From NCBI GenBank assembly GCA_022825135.1, contig JAJDYN010000019.1:1-64000 (forward strand): a DNA stretch of 64,000 nucleotides, in the 5' to 3' direction. The translations under genes and the position numbers were made by a program. The notes beneath the pieces were generated by a model. It did no database searches. It worked only from the letters and a program-made list of their open reading frames with translations, and had not been told where the DNA came from. The stretch comes from Gemmatimonadota bacterium. Its GTDB lineage: Bacteria > Gemmatimonadota > Gemmatimonadetes > Longimicrobiales > Gaopeijiaceae. Below are positions 46,380 to 54,736 of this stretch, in pieces; positions within the stretch are counted from its first letter, which is position 1, and the number at the start of each line of letters is the position of its first letter.

Positions 46380-47624
46380 ATGACGATCCTCATCGTGACC
46401 CTGATCGGCACGCTCGCCGTCTCGGGGCTCTGTTCGATTCTGGAGGCGGTTCTCCTCTCCATCGACACGAGCTTCGTCGAGATGCGGCGCGCGGAGGGAC
46501 GACGCTCCGGTCGCCTGCTGCATGAGCTGAAGAGCCACATCGACGAGCCGATCGCGGCCATCCTCACGCTCAACACCGTGGCCCACACCGCGGGCGCCGC
46601 GTTCGCGGGGTCGCTGGCCTACGAACTCTTCGGCAGCGCCTGGGTGGCCGGCTTCTCGGCCGTCTTCACCTTCGCCATCCTGGTCTTCTCCGAGATCATC
46701 CCCAAGACCGCCGGAGCCCGCTTCTGCAAGCAGCTCGCCCCGCCGTCCGCCTATGTCCTCAAGGCGCTGACGTTCACCATGACGCCTCTGCTCGTGCCCC
46801 TGTCGTGGGTGCAGAGGCTGGTGCAGGGATCGGGGAACAGCCCGGACATCAGCCGCGAGGAGATCGAAGTGATGGCGCGGATGGCGTGGACCACCGGAAC
46901 CCTGGCGGAGGACGAATGGCAGGTGGTGTCCAACGTCATGCGCCTGGACGAGGTCCCGGTGGGAGAGGTCATGACGCCGCGCACCGACATCGTGGCGATC
47001 GATGCGGGCGCCACCGTGGAAGAGGCCAAGCAGGTCATGCTCGACCACGGGCACCTTCGGCTGCCGGTGCACACCGGAACGCTCGACAGCATCGTGGGCG
47101 TGCTGGTGGCGCGCGACCTGTGGCGAGCCGATCAGGACGGCGTGACCGAGATCCGCGATCTGCCCCGCGCGCCGATCTTCGCCCCCGTCTCCAGGCCCGT
47201 GCAGGAACTCATTCCGGAACTCCAGGACAAGGGCGCCAAGATGGCGATCGTGCTCGATGAATTCGGCGGCACGGCGGGGCTGGCGACCTTCGAGGACCTC
47301 ATCGAGGAGATCGTGGGGGAGATCCGGGACGAGCACGAGGCGCACGAGCCCGCCGAATTCCAGCGCCTGGCCGACGGGAGCGTCCGGGTCTGGGGAGGCG
47401 TCTCGGTGCGGGAGGCCAACCAGCGGCTGGAGATGGATCTGGCCTCCGACGCGGCCGACACCATCGGGGGCTACGTCTTCGGCAGCCTGCACCGCGTTCC
47501 CCGGCCGGGCGACGAGGTCCCGGTGGATGGAGGCCGGCTGCGGGTCGCTCGCATGCGGGGCAGGAGGGTCGAGTTTGTCGTGTTTCTGCCGGAGAATGTC
47601 GCGGTCCGGAAGGACACGCCATGA
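46380..47624 (+). CDS. CNNM/CorC-family membrane protein with CBS domains
   Basis: 414-residue integral membrane protein. An N-terminal DUF21/CNNM transmembrane domain (about 1-180, SGLCSILEAVLLSIDTSFVE, FSEIIPKTAGARF) is followed by a CBS pair (about 195-325, VMTPRTDIVAIDAGATVEEA) and a C-terminal CorC/HlyC FAD-like transporter-associated domain (about 335-405). Family members function in Mg2+/Co2+ homeostasis. An in-frame TTG at 46344 exists, but ATG 46380 starts at the first transmembrane helix. Confidence 0.92.
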   Translation: MTILIVTLIGTLAVSGLCSILEAVLLSIDTSFVEMRRAEGRRSGRLLHELKSHIDEPIAAILTLNTVAHTAGAAFAGSLAYELFGSAWVAGFSAVFTFAILVFSEIIPKTAGARFCKQLAPPSAYVLKALTFTMTPLLVPLSWVQRLVQGSGNSPDISREEIEVMARMAWTTGTLAEDEWQVVSNVMRLDEVPVGEVMTPRTDIVAIDAGATVEEAKQVMLDHGHLRLPVHTGTLDSIVGVLVARDLWRADQDGVTEIRDLPRAPIFAPVSRPVQELIPELQDKGAKMAIVLDEFGGTAGLATFEDLIEEIVGEIRDEHEAHEPAEFQRLADGSVRVWGGVSVREANQRLEMDLASDAADTIGGYVFGSLHRVPRPGDEVPVDGGRLRVARMRGRRVEFVVFLPENVAVRKDTP

Positions 47625-47652
47625 TGACGGGGATTGTGAGCCTGCCGGGAGG

Positions 47653-47681
47653 TTGACAGGCTTCAGAACCGCTGATAACGT
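47653..47681 (+). promoter_or_regulatory. Sigma-70-type promoter of glnA
   Basis: Consensus -35 TTGACA (47653-47658), 17-nt spacer, -10 TAACGT (47676-47681). It starts a leader of about 245 nt before the glnA ATG. Confidence 0.75.
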
Positions 47682-47933
47682 CCCTCGTGCTGAACATGGT
47701 TGACCCGCTCAGGATCGCCCCATGAGGGCCGTCGTCCCCGGGCGGAGGTGTCTCCGGCCAGGGCCCGGACGAAGTGTCTCCGGGAACCTGGCCGCTTCTC
47801 TTTTCAGGGGTCCGCGGCACCCGCGGGTCTCCCCCTCGTCTGCGTTCCCGCAGACCTCCCGTCGGCCCAACCGGAATCCCGGGACGCGCGGTCCGCGTCC
47901 CGGACCCTTTTCCCAACTTAGCGGAGCGTGACC
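47682..47933 (+). other. Long structured 5' leader of glnA
   Basis: About 250 nt without a credible gene. It contains a duplicated GTGTCTCCGG element (near 47748 and 47774), a hairpin GTCTGCG/CGCAGAC near 47839-47857, and a perfect 10-bp hairpin CCGGGACGCG/CGCGTCCCGG (47879-47888 with 47894-47903) followed by ACCCTTTT, just upstream of the GGAG site. This may be an attenuator or translational control element; no known riboswitch was recognised. Confidence 0.5.
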
Positions 47934-49349
47934 ATGGACCGGAACGAGTACCTGTACGCAGCGGAAGAATGTCGGGACGAGATGGAGGAGTACATCGATG
48001 AGATGGGCAGCCGCAACGGGCTGTCCCTCACGAGCGTCGACGACGTCATGAACTACGTGAAGGAGCATGACGTCAGCTCGATTCGTCTCTGGTTCTCCGA
48101 CATCCTGGGCAACCTCAAGTCCTTCTCGATCACCCCCAAGGAGCTGCCTGGCGCCTTCGAGGAGGGGATGGGCTTCGACGGCTCCTCCATCCAGGGCTAC
48201 AAGCGCATCCAGGAAAGCGACATGGTCGCGTTCCCGGTGCCGGACACGGCCCAGGTGCTGCCCTTCCGCTCCGGCGGGGGACGGTCGATGCGCATGATGG
48301 CCCAGATCCGCAACCCCGACGGGTCGGCGTACGACGGCGATCCCCGCAACATCCTCATTCGCACCCTGGGCCGTCTCGAGGATCACGGGTGCACGAACAT
48401 GTACGTCGGACCGGAAGCCGAGTTCTTCTACTTCAAGAACGAGCGGGGAGTCGAGCTCCTCGACGACGCCGGATACTTCGACATCAACCCGGTCGACATC
48501 GGGGACGACATCCGCGAAGTCACCGTGTGCGCGCTCGAGGCGATGGGCATCCCGATCGAGTACCACCACCATGAGGTCGGCCCCTCGCAGCACGAAATCG
48601 ACATCCGCTACCAGGATGCCCTGCGGATGGCCGACGGCCTGCAGACCTACAAGTACCTGGTCAAGGAGATCGCGCGCCGCTGCGGCGCCTTCGCGACGTT
48701 CATGCCCAAGCCGCTCGCGGGCGAGAACGGAAGCGGGATGCACACGCACCTGTCGCTCTTCAGAGGCGGCGAGAACGCCTTCTACGACGGCACCGACGAG
48801 CACCATCTGAGCGCGATGGCCAAGCAGTTCATCGCGGGTGTGCTGAAGCATTCGCGCGAGATGGCGCTGGTCACCAACCCGACCCACAACTCCTACCGGC
48901 GGCTGGTGCCCGGCTACGAGGCGCCCGTCTACATCGCGTGGGCCGAGCGCAACCGGTCGGCCGCGATCCGCATCCCGATGTACAAGCCCGGCAAGGAGGT
49001 CGCCACCCGCATCGAGCTGCGCTTCCCGGACCCCACCTGCAACCCCTACCTGACCTTCGCGGTCATGCTCGCCGCCGGCCTCGAGGGTGTGGAGAACGAA
49101 CTGGCCTGCCCGGATCCGGTGACCGTGGACATCTACCACCTCACCGCCAAGTGGCGGGAGCAGATGGGCATCGACGCCCTGCCCCACGACCTCTTCGAAG
49201 CCGCCCGCATCGGCCAGTTCAGCGACTTCCTGAAGAACGCCCTGGGCGAGGACGTGCACCGCAAGCTGATCGAGACCAAGCTGGAGGAGGCGGACGTCTT
49301 CCGCCTGCACGTCTCCCAGCTCGACCTCAAGAAGCACCTGGTGCTGTAG
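47934..49349 (+). CDS. glnA: Glutamine synthetase, type I
   Basis: ATP-dependent ligation of ammonia to glutamate, the main route of ammonium assimilation. The 471-residue protein has the beta-grasp segment (GFDGSSIQGYKRIQESDMV), YVGPEAEFFYF, the ATP-site ENGSGMHTHLSLF and the Arg motif ERNRSAAIRIP. The C-terminus lacks the NLYxLPPEE adenylylation tyrosine motif, so control by adenylylation is unlikely; it resembles the non-adenylylated GSI-alpha type. ATG 47934 with GGAG 7 nt upstream was preferred over GTG 47928. Confidence 0.95.
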   Translation: MDRNEYLYAAEECRDEMEEYIDEMGSRNGLSLTSVDDVMNYVKEHDVSSIRLWFSDILGNLKSFSITPKELPGAFEEGMGFDGSSIQGYKRIQESDMVAFPVPDTAQVLPFRSGGGRSMRMMAQIRNPDGSAYDGDPRNILIRTLGRLEDHGCTNMYVGPEAEFFYFKNERGVELLDDAGYFDINPVDIGDDIREVTVCALEAMGIPIEYHHHEVGPSQHEIDIRYQDALRMADGLQTYKYLVKEIARRCGAFATFMPKPLAGENGSGMHTHLSLFRGGENAFYDGTDEHHLSAMAKQFIAGVLKHSREMALVTNPTHNSYRRLVPGYEAPVYIAWAERNRSAAIRIPMYKPGKEVATRIELRFPDPTCNPYLTFAVMLAAGLEGVENELACPDPVTVDIYHLTAKWREQMGIDALPHDLFEAARIGQFSDFLKNALGEDVHRKLIETKLEEADVFRLHVSQLDLKKHLVL

Positions 49350-49388
49350 GGCGCGGCGCGGCCGGGATCGTCCGGCCCGGACATCCGG

Positions 49389-49429
49389 CCCCCGGTGGTT
49401 GCAGGGCTTGCGCCCTCAGCCGCCGGGGG
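49389..49429 (+). terminator. GC-rich hairpin between glnA and lspA
   Basis: CCCCCGGTGG (49389-49398) pairs with CCGCCGGGGG (49420-49429) with one G-U pair, enclosing an inner AGGGC/GCCCT stem. There is no U-run, and it overlaps the last codons of lspA. A weak terminator for convergent transcription is possible. Confidence 0.3.
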
Positions 49430-50003
49430 TCGTTTCCGTGGTGGCGGAGGCGTCGTCCGACCGGGCCGGAAGGCCTGGCTCCGGCTCGCCGGAGCCGGGC
49501 TCCTCGGCCGCCGCGCGCTCGCGGGCGAGGGTGCGCTCCTCGCGCCAGAAGGAGATGCCGAGCAGGACCGCGCCGCAGGTGATCGCCGAATCGGCCACGT
49601 TGAAGATCGGCCAGTCCATGAAGCCCAGGTCGATGGGGCCGATGAAGTCCACCACGCCCCGGTCCCAGCGCACCCGGTCCACCAGGTTGCCGAGCGCGCC
49701 GGAGAGGATGAGCGCGATCGAGACCACCTTCACCCGGTCCCCGCTCTCGCTCTGGACGAAGAGCACGGCCAGCAGCCCCATGGCCAGGATCGTCACCGGA
49801 ATGAAGAACCAGCGGGGATCGTTGCCGATGGAGATGCCGAAGGCCGCCCCCCGGTTGAAGGCGAGGGTCAGCGGCACGAGGCCGTCGAGGATCTCCATCC
49901 GGCGTCCGCCGCCGAGCGCGTTCAGCGCCCAGCGCTTGGTGATGACGTCGAGCAGGAGAACCGCCGGAAGGATGGCGGCGAGAATGCGGAGTTTGCTGTT
50001 CAC
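49416..50003 (-). CDS. lspA: Lipoprotein signal peptidase (SPase II)
   Basis: Inner-membrane aspartyl protease that cleaves the signal peptide of lipoproteins after diacylglyceryl transfer. The 195-residue protein has four hydrophobic segments, the first Asp-containing motif LDVITKRWA, FNRGAAFGI, and the two catalytic Asp regions GNLVDRVRWDRGVVDF and FNVADSAI. The C-terminal 35 residues are acidic and extend beyond the usual end. It lies 18 nt downstream of tmRNA and serves the many lipoproteins encoded here. Confidence 0.95.
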   Translation of the reverse strand: MNSKLRILAAILPAVLLLDVITKRWALNALGGGRRMEILDGLVPLTLAFNRGAAFGISIGNDPRWFFIPVTILAMGLLAVLFVQSESGDRVKVVSIALILSGALGNLVDRVRWDRGVVDFIGPIDLGFMDWPIFNVADSAITCGAVLLGISFWREERTLARERAAAEEPGSGEPEPGLPARSDDASATTETTPGG

Positions 50004-50021
50004 GTTCCTGGGAGGGTGGGA

Positions 50022-50374
50022 TGGAGGCGGCGGGAGTCGAACCCGCGTCCGCGAGTGGGTCCGGCGAAGCTTCTACGTGCGTAGATCGCTGTTGCGCTTC
50101 ATCGGGTGAGCGGCCAGCGACCCGCCAGCGCCCCGACTAGCCGTCGAATGTCTCGCCCGCAGTGCGACGGCATCGCCGCGGGCCAGCCCAACTTGTCGAC
50201 GCCTGCAAGGCCTGCCTTGGGCGGGCGGGCCAGGAGACGGGCTGTGAGAAAGCTCAGGCAGCCATCGCCATGTGATTGTTGGCAATTGTGTTGATTCCGG
50301 GTTTTTTTCGAGGCGTCCCGGACCTCGGCACGCTACCCCGCGTTCACCAAACACGTCGAAGCCGTTACGCCCCC
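50022..50374 (-). ncRNA. ssrA: tmRNA (transfer-messenger RNA)
   Basis: Rescues stalled ribosomes and tags nascent proteins. The 5' end GGGGGCGTAACGGCTTCGACG and the 3' end with T-arm GGGTTCGACTCCC and acceptor CGCCTCC form the tRNA-like part; the acceptor helix contains a G-U pair at position 3, the alanine identity element. Length is 353 nt and no CCA is encoded (A is followed by TCC). The internal reading frame at 50283-50254 reads ANNHMAMAA then TGA. It lies between dusB and lspA. Confidence 0.95.
50254..50283 (-). other. tmRNA tag-peptide reading frame
   Basis: GCC AAC AAT CAC ATG GCG ATG GCT, then GCC TGA; encodes ANNHMAMAA. The resume codon GCC is inferred from the Ala-Asn opening typical of tags. 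The tag ends MAA rather than the common LAA. Confidence 0.75.
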
Positions 50375-50457
50375 GTGCGGTCTGGTGCAGACGGCTCTGA
50401 GTCCGTTGCACGTTCTCCTTTGCTGTGGTTGTCGCCCGTCGCTCGCGTCCGCCGCGC

Positions 50458-51453
50458 TCAGGCGGCGCTCGCCAGCTCGCGTTCAAGATAGCACTTCAGC
50501 ACTTCCCGTGTTTCCTCCAGGGTGGTCAGGCTGAAGAGCCGGGTCCGGAGCCGGCGCCCGTTGGGCAGCCCCCTGGTGTACCAGCCCATGTGCTTGCGGA
50601 ACTCGATGACCGCCTTTCGGTGATCCCGCTCGAAGTCCACCGCGTTCTGCGCGTGCTCGAGGCAGATGGCCAGGCGCTCGGCCGGATCCGGCAGCGGAGG
50701 AAGGCGCCGGCCATCGAGGGCGGCGCGGGCCCCCGCGAACACCCATGGGCTGCCGTGGGAGGCACGCGCGATCATCACCCCGGCGCACCCGGTCTCCTCC
50801 TGCATGCGGCGCGCGTCCTCGCCGGTCTTGATGTCGCCGTTGCCCACGACGGGGATGTCGAGCGCATCCACCAGGGCCGCGATCTCGTGCCAGCGCGCGT
50901 GCCCCGAATACATGTCCGCCCTGGTGCGCGGATGCAGCGTGACCACGGCGGCGCCCGCGTCCTGGCAGCGCAGACCGATGGTGACCGGGTCGCGGGTCTT
51001 CTCGTCGAAGCCGCTCCGGATCTTGGCCGTCACCGGCAGCGGCGTCGCGCGCGCCACCGCACGCACGATGCGCTCGACCAGCCCCAGGTCGCGCAGGCAG
51101 CCCGAGCCGCCGTTGCGCTTCACGACCTTCTTGACCGGACAGCCGAAATTGATGTCGACGAAATCGGGCCGATACACGTCCGAGACCAGCGCCGCAGCCT
51201 CCGCCATGCTCTCGGGACGGGCGCCGAAGATCTGCACCCCGATGGGCCGCTCCTCCTCCTCGAAGCGCAGGTAGGCGCGCGTCCGCTCGCTCCCGTGGCA
51301 GATGCCCTCGGCGCTCACGAACTCCGTCACCACCACATCCGCGCCGAAGCGCCGGCACAGTCGCCGGAAGGGCGACTCGCTCACCCCCGCCTGGGGAGCG
51401 AGGAAGAGGGGCACGTAGCCGCGGGGGGCGTCGGGAAGGTAGGGGAATCTCAT
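50458..51453 (-). CDS. dusB: tRNA-dihydrouridine synthase B
   Basis: FMN-dependent reduction of uridines in tRNA. The 331-residue protein has LAPQAGVSESPFRRLCRRFGAD at the N-terminus, VDINFGCPVKKVVKRNGGSG with the probable catalytic Cys119 just after, VTAKIRSGFDEKT, VTLHPRTRADMYSGHA, and the FMN phosphate-binding VVGNGDIKTGEDARRM and MIARASHGSPWVF. The C-terminal helical tRNA-binding domain is complete. It lies 83 nt upstream of tmRNA. Confidence 0.95.
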   Translation of the reverse strand: MRFPYLPDAPRGYVPLFLAPQAGVSESPFRRLCRRFGADVVVTEFVSAEGICHGSERTRAYLRFEEEERPIGVQIFGARPESMAEAAALVSDVYRPDFVDINFGCPVKKVVKRNGGSGCLRDLGLVERIVRAVARATPLPVTAKIRSGFDEKTRDPVTIGLRCQDAGAAVVTLHPRTRADMYSGHARWHEIAALVDALDIPVVGNGDIKTGEDARRMQEETGCAGVMIARASHGSPWVFAGARAALDGRRLPPLPDPAERLAICLEHAQNAVDFERDHRKAVIEFRKHMGWYTRGLPNGRRLRTRLFSLTTLEETREVLKCYLERELASAA

Positions 51454-51611
51454 GGATGCAAGATATCACAGTTCGAGGTGGCCGTGCGCAAAGCGGGCTC
51501 GGTGCGAACCTGCCGAAGATGGTCCCGCGGGCAGCTTGCGGAACGGGAAACCGACACAGATAATGACGCATTCGATCATGGATCCGTCGCGAAACGATGG
51601 GTGTCGGCATA

Positions 51612-51669
51612 TCTGTCGAAATGCGACGATTTCGTACATGGAAGCGACAAAAACGGTACACTCGACAGA
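51612..51669. promoter_or_regulatory. Nested inverted repeats upstream of amt
   Basis: TCTGTCGA (51612-51619) and TCGACAGA (51662-51669) form a perfect 8-bp inverted repeat. It encloses a second one, CGAAAT (51617-51622) with ATTTCG (51629-51634). A TACACT lies at 51656-51661 in between. This 316-nt gap between dusB and amt holds no gene; the repeats could be an operator or an RNA hairpin for nitrogen control. Confidence 0.4.
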
Positions 51670-51769
51670 AAGGGCCCGAGGAACGGGGCAGAATCCGCCC
51701 GGCGCCGGCCGCGAGGCGTACCGAGGGCGATTGGCCGACCGCGACAACCATATCACCACCGGAGAAACC

Positions 51770-53182
51770 ATGCTCTCTCGTCCACGCAGCACGACCACCC
51801 GCGCCCCCGGAACCCGGATCGGTCGCATCGGGGCGCTCGCCGGCCTGTTCGCCGCCGTCCTCCTGCTCGCTCCCGCCCCCGCCCTGGCCCAGGAATCCGG
51901 ATCGGAGATGACCTACGTCCTCAACACCTTTTCGTTCCTGATCTGGGGCGCGCTGGTGATGTGGATGTGCGCCGGCTTCACCATGCTCGAATCCGGGACG
52001 GTGCGTTCCAAGAACGCATCGATGATCTGCCTCAAGAACATCGGCATCTACGCGATCGCCGGGCTCACCTACTACTTCGTCGGCTACGGCCTCATGTACG
52101 TCGACGTGAGCGGCTTCGTCGGGTCGATCAACCTCTTCTACGGCCCGTCGGCCGAGGAGGCCGCGCTGCTGGGAGGGGATGAGGGCGCGCTGGCCGCCGT
52201 GGTCGAGAACGGCTACGCGGTCACCTCCGACTGGTTCTTCCAGATGGTCTTCGTGGCCACCACGGCCTCGATCGTGTCCGGGGCGCTGGCGGAGCGGGTC
52301 AACATGTGGGCCTTCTTCGCGTTCACCGCGATCCTGACGGCCTTCATCTACCCGATCATCGGCTCCTGGCACTGGGGCGGCGGCTGGCTGGCCGAGATGG
52401 GCTTCCAGGACTTCGCCGGGTCCACCATGGTGCACTCCACCGGGGGATGGGCCGCGCTGGCCGGCGCCCTGGTGGTGGGGCCGCGCTGGGGCAGGTTCCG
52501 CAAGGACGGCACGGTCAAGGTCATGTCGCCGTCCAACATTCCGGCCGTCACGCTGGGCGTGTTCATCCTCTGGCTGGGCTGGTTCGGGTTCAACGGCGGC
52601 TCCCAGCTCGCCCTCGACGGCGCGGTCAACGCGCTCGCCATGAGCAACATCCTCGTGAACACCAACCTGGCGGCCGCCGCGGGCGTGATTACGGCACTCG
52701 CGGTCTCCCGGCCCATTCTCGGGCGCATCGATCTCTTCGCGGGCCTGAACGGCGCGCTCGCCGGCCTGGTGGCCATCACCGCCGGTCCCGACATCCTCGA
52801 CGCCCGCTGGGCGGTGGCGATCGGCGCGGTCGGCGCGGTCATCTGCACCCTGGGGCTCAAGTTCCTGGAGCAGCGCCGGATCGACGACGTGGTCGGCGCC
52901 GTCCCCGCGCACCTCTTCGCGGGCATCTGGGGCACGCTCGCCACCTCGATCGCCGCGGGCGCCAACTTCGGCGTCCAGCTGGTCGGCGTCCTGAGCGTGG
53001 GCGTGTTCGTCTTCGCGGTCTCCTTCGTGGTCTGGACGATCCTGGAGAAGACCATGGGCGTCCGGGTTTCCCGCACGGTTGAGGAGCTGGGACAGGATGC
53101 CGCCGAGCTGGGGCTGGAAGCCTATCCCGAGTTCGTGCTCATGGTGGATCCCGACGAGGGTCAGGACTACCGCGATCCCTAG
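51770..53182 (+). CDS. amt: Ammonium transporter Amt
   Basis: 470-residue inner-membrane channel for ammonium uptake. An N-terminal signal peptide (ending PALAQE) precedes about eleven transmembrane helices. Family motifs include DFAGSTMVHSTGGWAALAGA, GWFGFNGGSQLALDG, NTNLAAAAGVI and HLFAGIWGTLA. The C-terminal cytoplasmic tail (about 430-470) is acidic. With glnA 2.4 kb upstream it forms the ammonium acquisition set; no glnK is adjacent. An ATG after GGAGAAACC starts it; upstream in-frame ATGs lack a signal peptide. Confidence 0.95.
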   Translation: MLSRPRSTTTRAPGTRIGRIGALAGLFAAVLLLAPAPALAQESGSEMTYVLNTFSFLIWGALVMWMCAGFTMLESGTVRSKNASMICLKNIGIYAIAGLTYYFVGYGLMYVDVSGFVGSINLFYGPSAEEAALLGGDEGALAAVVENGYAVTSDWFFQMVFVATTASIVSGALAERVNMWAFFAFTAILTAFIYPIIGSWHWGGGWLAEMGFQDFAGSTMVHSTGGWAALAGALVVGPRWGRFRKDGTVKVMSPSNIPAVTLGVFILWLGWFGFNGGSQLALDGAVNALAMSNILVNTNLAAAAGVITALAVSRPILGRIDLFAGLNGALAGLVAITAGPDILDARWAVAIGAVGAVICTLGLKFLEQRRIDDVVGAVPAHLFAGIWGTLATSIAAGANFGVQLVGVLSVGVFVFAVSFVVWTILEKTMGVRVSRTVEELGQDAAELGLEAYPEFVLMVDPDEGQDYRDP

Positions 53183-53215
53183 CAGCCCCGGACCGCCAAC
53201 AGGAGCGCCAAGGCC

Positions 53216-54736
53216 GTGACTGCGTCTTCGCACGCATCCTTCGACCGCGCCTACCCCGACCTGTCCCGGCCCGCCGCGGCCGGGTCGGGGGGGTTCGCGC
53301 GCTACGAGGTCGACGCACGCTTCCATGACGAGATGTTCCGCCCGGACGGAAGCCTTCGCGGCGCATCCCGGCGGCTGGGCTCGGCGCTTTCGCAGGCGTC
53401 GCCGGAGGAGCTGGCGCAGCTTCAGGAAGGCGTTGCGCGCCGCTTCATCCAGGAAGGGATCACCTTTACGGTCATCGGGGCGGACAGGGCCTCCGAGCAG
53501 ATCATCCCCATCGACTGCGTTCCCCGTCTGCTGACGGCCGACGAATGGGACCACATCGACCGGGGCCTCAGGCAGCGGCTGACCGCGCTCAACCTCTTCC
53601 TCAGGGACATCTACCACGACGGCAGGTCGCTGCGCGACGGGATCGTGCCCCCCGACCTGGTGCTGGGGTGTCCCCAGTACCGCGTCGAGATGAGGGGCCT
53701 GCAGGTTCCCAACGACATCTACGTCTCCGTCTGCGGCACGGACGTGGTGCGGACCCATGCGGGCTTCGCGGTGCTCGAGGACAATCTGCGGGTCCCCTCC
53801 GGCGTCTCGTACATGCTGGCCTGCCGGGTCGCCATGAAACAGGCGTTTCCCCGGCTGTACCGGGCGCACAACGTGCGCGAAATCGCCCGCTATCCCGAGC
53901 AGCTCTACGCCACCCTGGCATCGCTGGGATCCTGGGCGGGTTCGCCCCGGGTGGCGGTGCTCACCCCGGGCCGCTACAACTCCGCCTACTACGAACACGC
54001 CTTCCTGGCCGGCGAGATGGGCGCCGACCTGGTGGAGGGGCGGGACCTGGTGGTGCACGACGCCATCGTGTACGCCCGCACGGTCACGGGGCTCAGGCGC
54101 ATCGACGTCATCTACCGGAGGGTCGACGACGACTTCCTGGACCCGGTCACCTTCCGCTCCAACTCGCTGCTGGGGGTTCCCGGCCTCTTCCACGCGTACC
54201 GGGCGGGCAACGTGGTGATCGCCAACGCTCCCGGCACCGGCGTCGCCGACGACAAGGCGGTCTACGCCTACGTGCCGGACCTCATCCGCTATTTCCTCGA
54301 CGAGGAGCCCATCCTGGCCAACGTCGAAACCCACCTGTGCCGCACCCGCGAGGGGCTGGCATACACCCTGGACAACCTCCACAGGCTGGTGGTCAAGGAG
54401 GTGGGCGGATCGGGCGGATACGGAATGCTCGTCGGTCCGCATTCCACGGCCGGCGAACGGGAGAGGTACGCGGCGCGCCTGCGCAGCCACCCGGACAACT
54501 TCATCTCCCAGCCGGTGCTCGACCTGTCGCGGGCGACGTGTTTCGTGGAGGGCAATCTGGAACCGCGCCACGTGGACGTCCGCCCGTTCGTGCTGCGGGG
54601 CCGCTCCGACACCTGGATCGCTCCCGGCGGCCTCTGCCGGGTGGCGCTGCGGAGGGGCGGGCTGGTGGTGAACTCCAGCCAGGGCGGGGGCTGCAAGGAC
54701 CTCTGGGTTCTGCGCGACGGCCAGGTGCCCGACTGA
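53216..54736 (+). CDS. Circularly permuted ATP-grasp protein (DUF404/DUF407)
   Basis: 506-residue soluble protein of the circularly permuted ATP-grasp type 2 family. Motifs visible are EGITFTVIGADRASEQIIPID, GVPNDIYVSVCGTD-like GLQVPNDIYVSVCGTD, VLEDNLRVPSGVSYMLACR, NAPGTGVADDKAVYAYVPD and VKEVGGSGGYGMLVGP. The family is thought to form amide or peptide bonds with ATP, in a conserved triad with alpha-E and transglutaminase proteins; the product is unknown. The GTG start fits the family N-terminus; the next gene overlaps its stop (TGATG). Confidence 0.92.
   Translation: MTASSHASFDRAYPDLSRPAAAGSGGFARYEVDARFHDEMFRPDGSLRGASRRLGSALSQASPEELAQLQEGVARRFIQEGITFTVIGADRASEQIIPIDCVPRLLTADEWDHIDRGLRQRLTALNLFLRDIYHDGRSLRDGIVPPDLVLGCPQYRVEMRGLQVPNDIYVSVCGTDVVRTHAGFAVLEDNLRVPSGVSYMLACRVAMKQAFPRLYRAHNVREIARYPEQLYATLASLGSWAGSPRVAVLTPGRYNSAYYEHAFLAGEMGADLVEGRDLVVHDAIVYARTVTGLRRIDVIYRRVDDDFLDPVTFRSNSLLGVPGLFHAYRAGNVVIANAPGTGVADDKAVYAYVPDLIRYFLDEEPILANVETHLCRTREGLAYTLDNLHRLVVKEVGGSGGYGMLVGPHSTAGERERYAARLRSHPDNFISQPVLDLSRATCFVEGNLEPRHVDVRPFVLRGRSDTWIAPGGLCRVALRRGGLVVNSSQGGGCKDLWVLRDGQVPD

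Noticed and set aside
50374-50457. Promoter for tmRNA in the gap after dusB
   Set aside because: No -35/-10 pair with acceptable spacing could be seen; transcription may come from within or before dusB.
50483-54571. 1362-codon minus-strand open frame
   Set aside because: It is antisense to amt and the ATP-grasp gene and out of frame with dusB; composition is that of a high-GC shadow frame.
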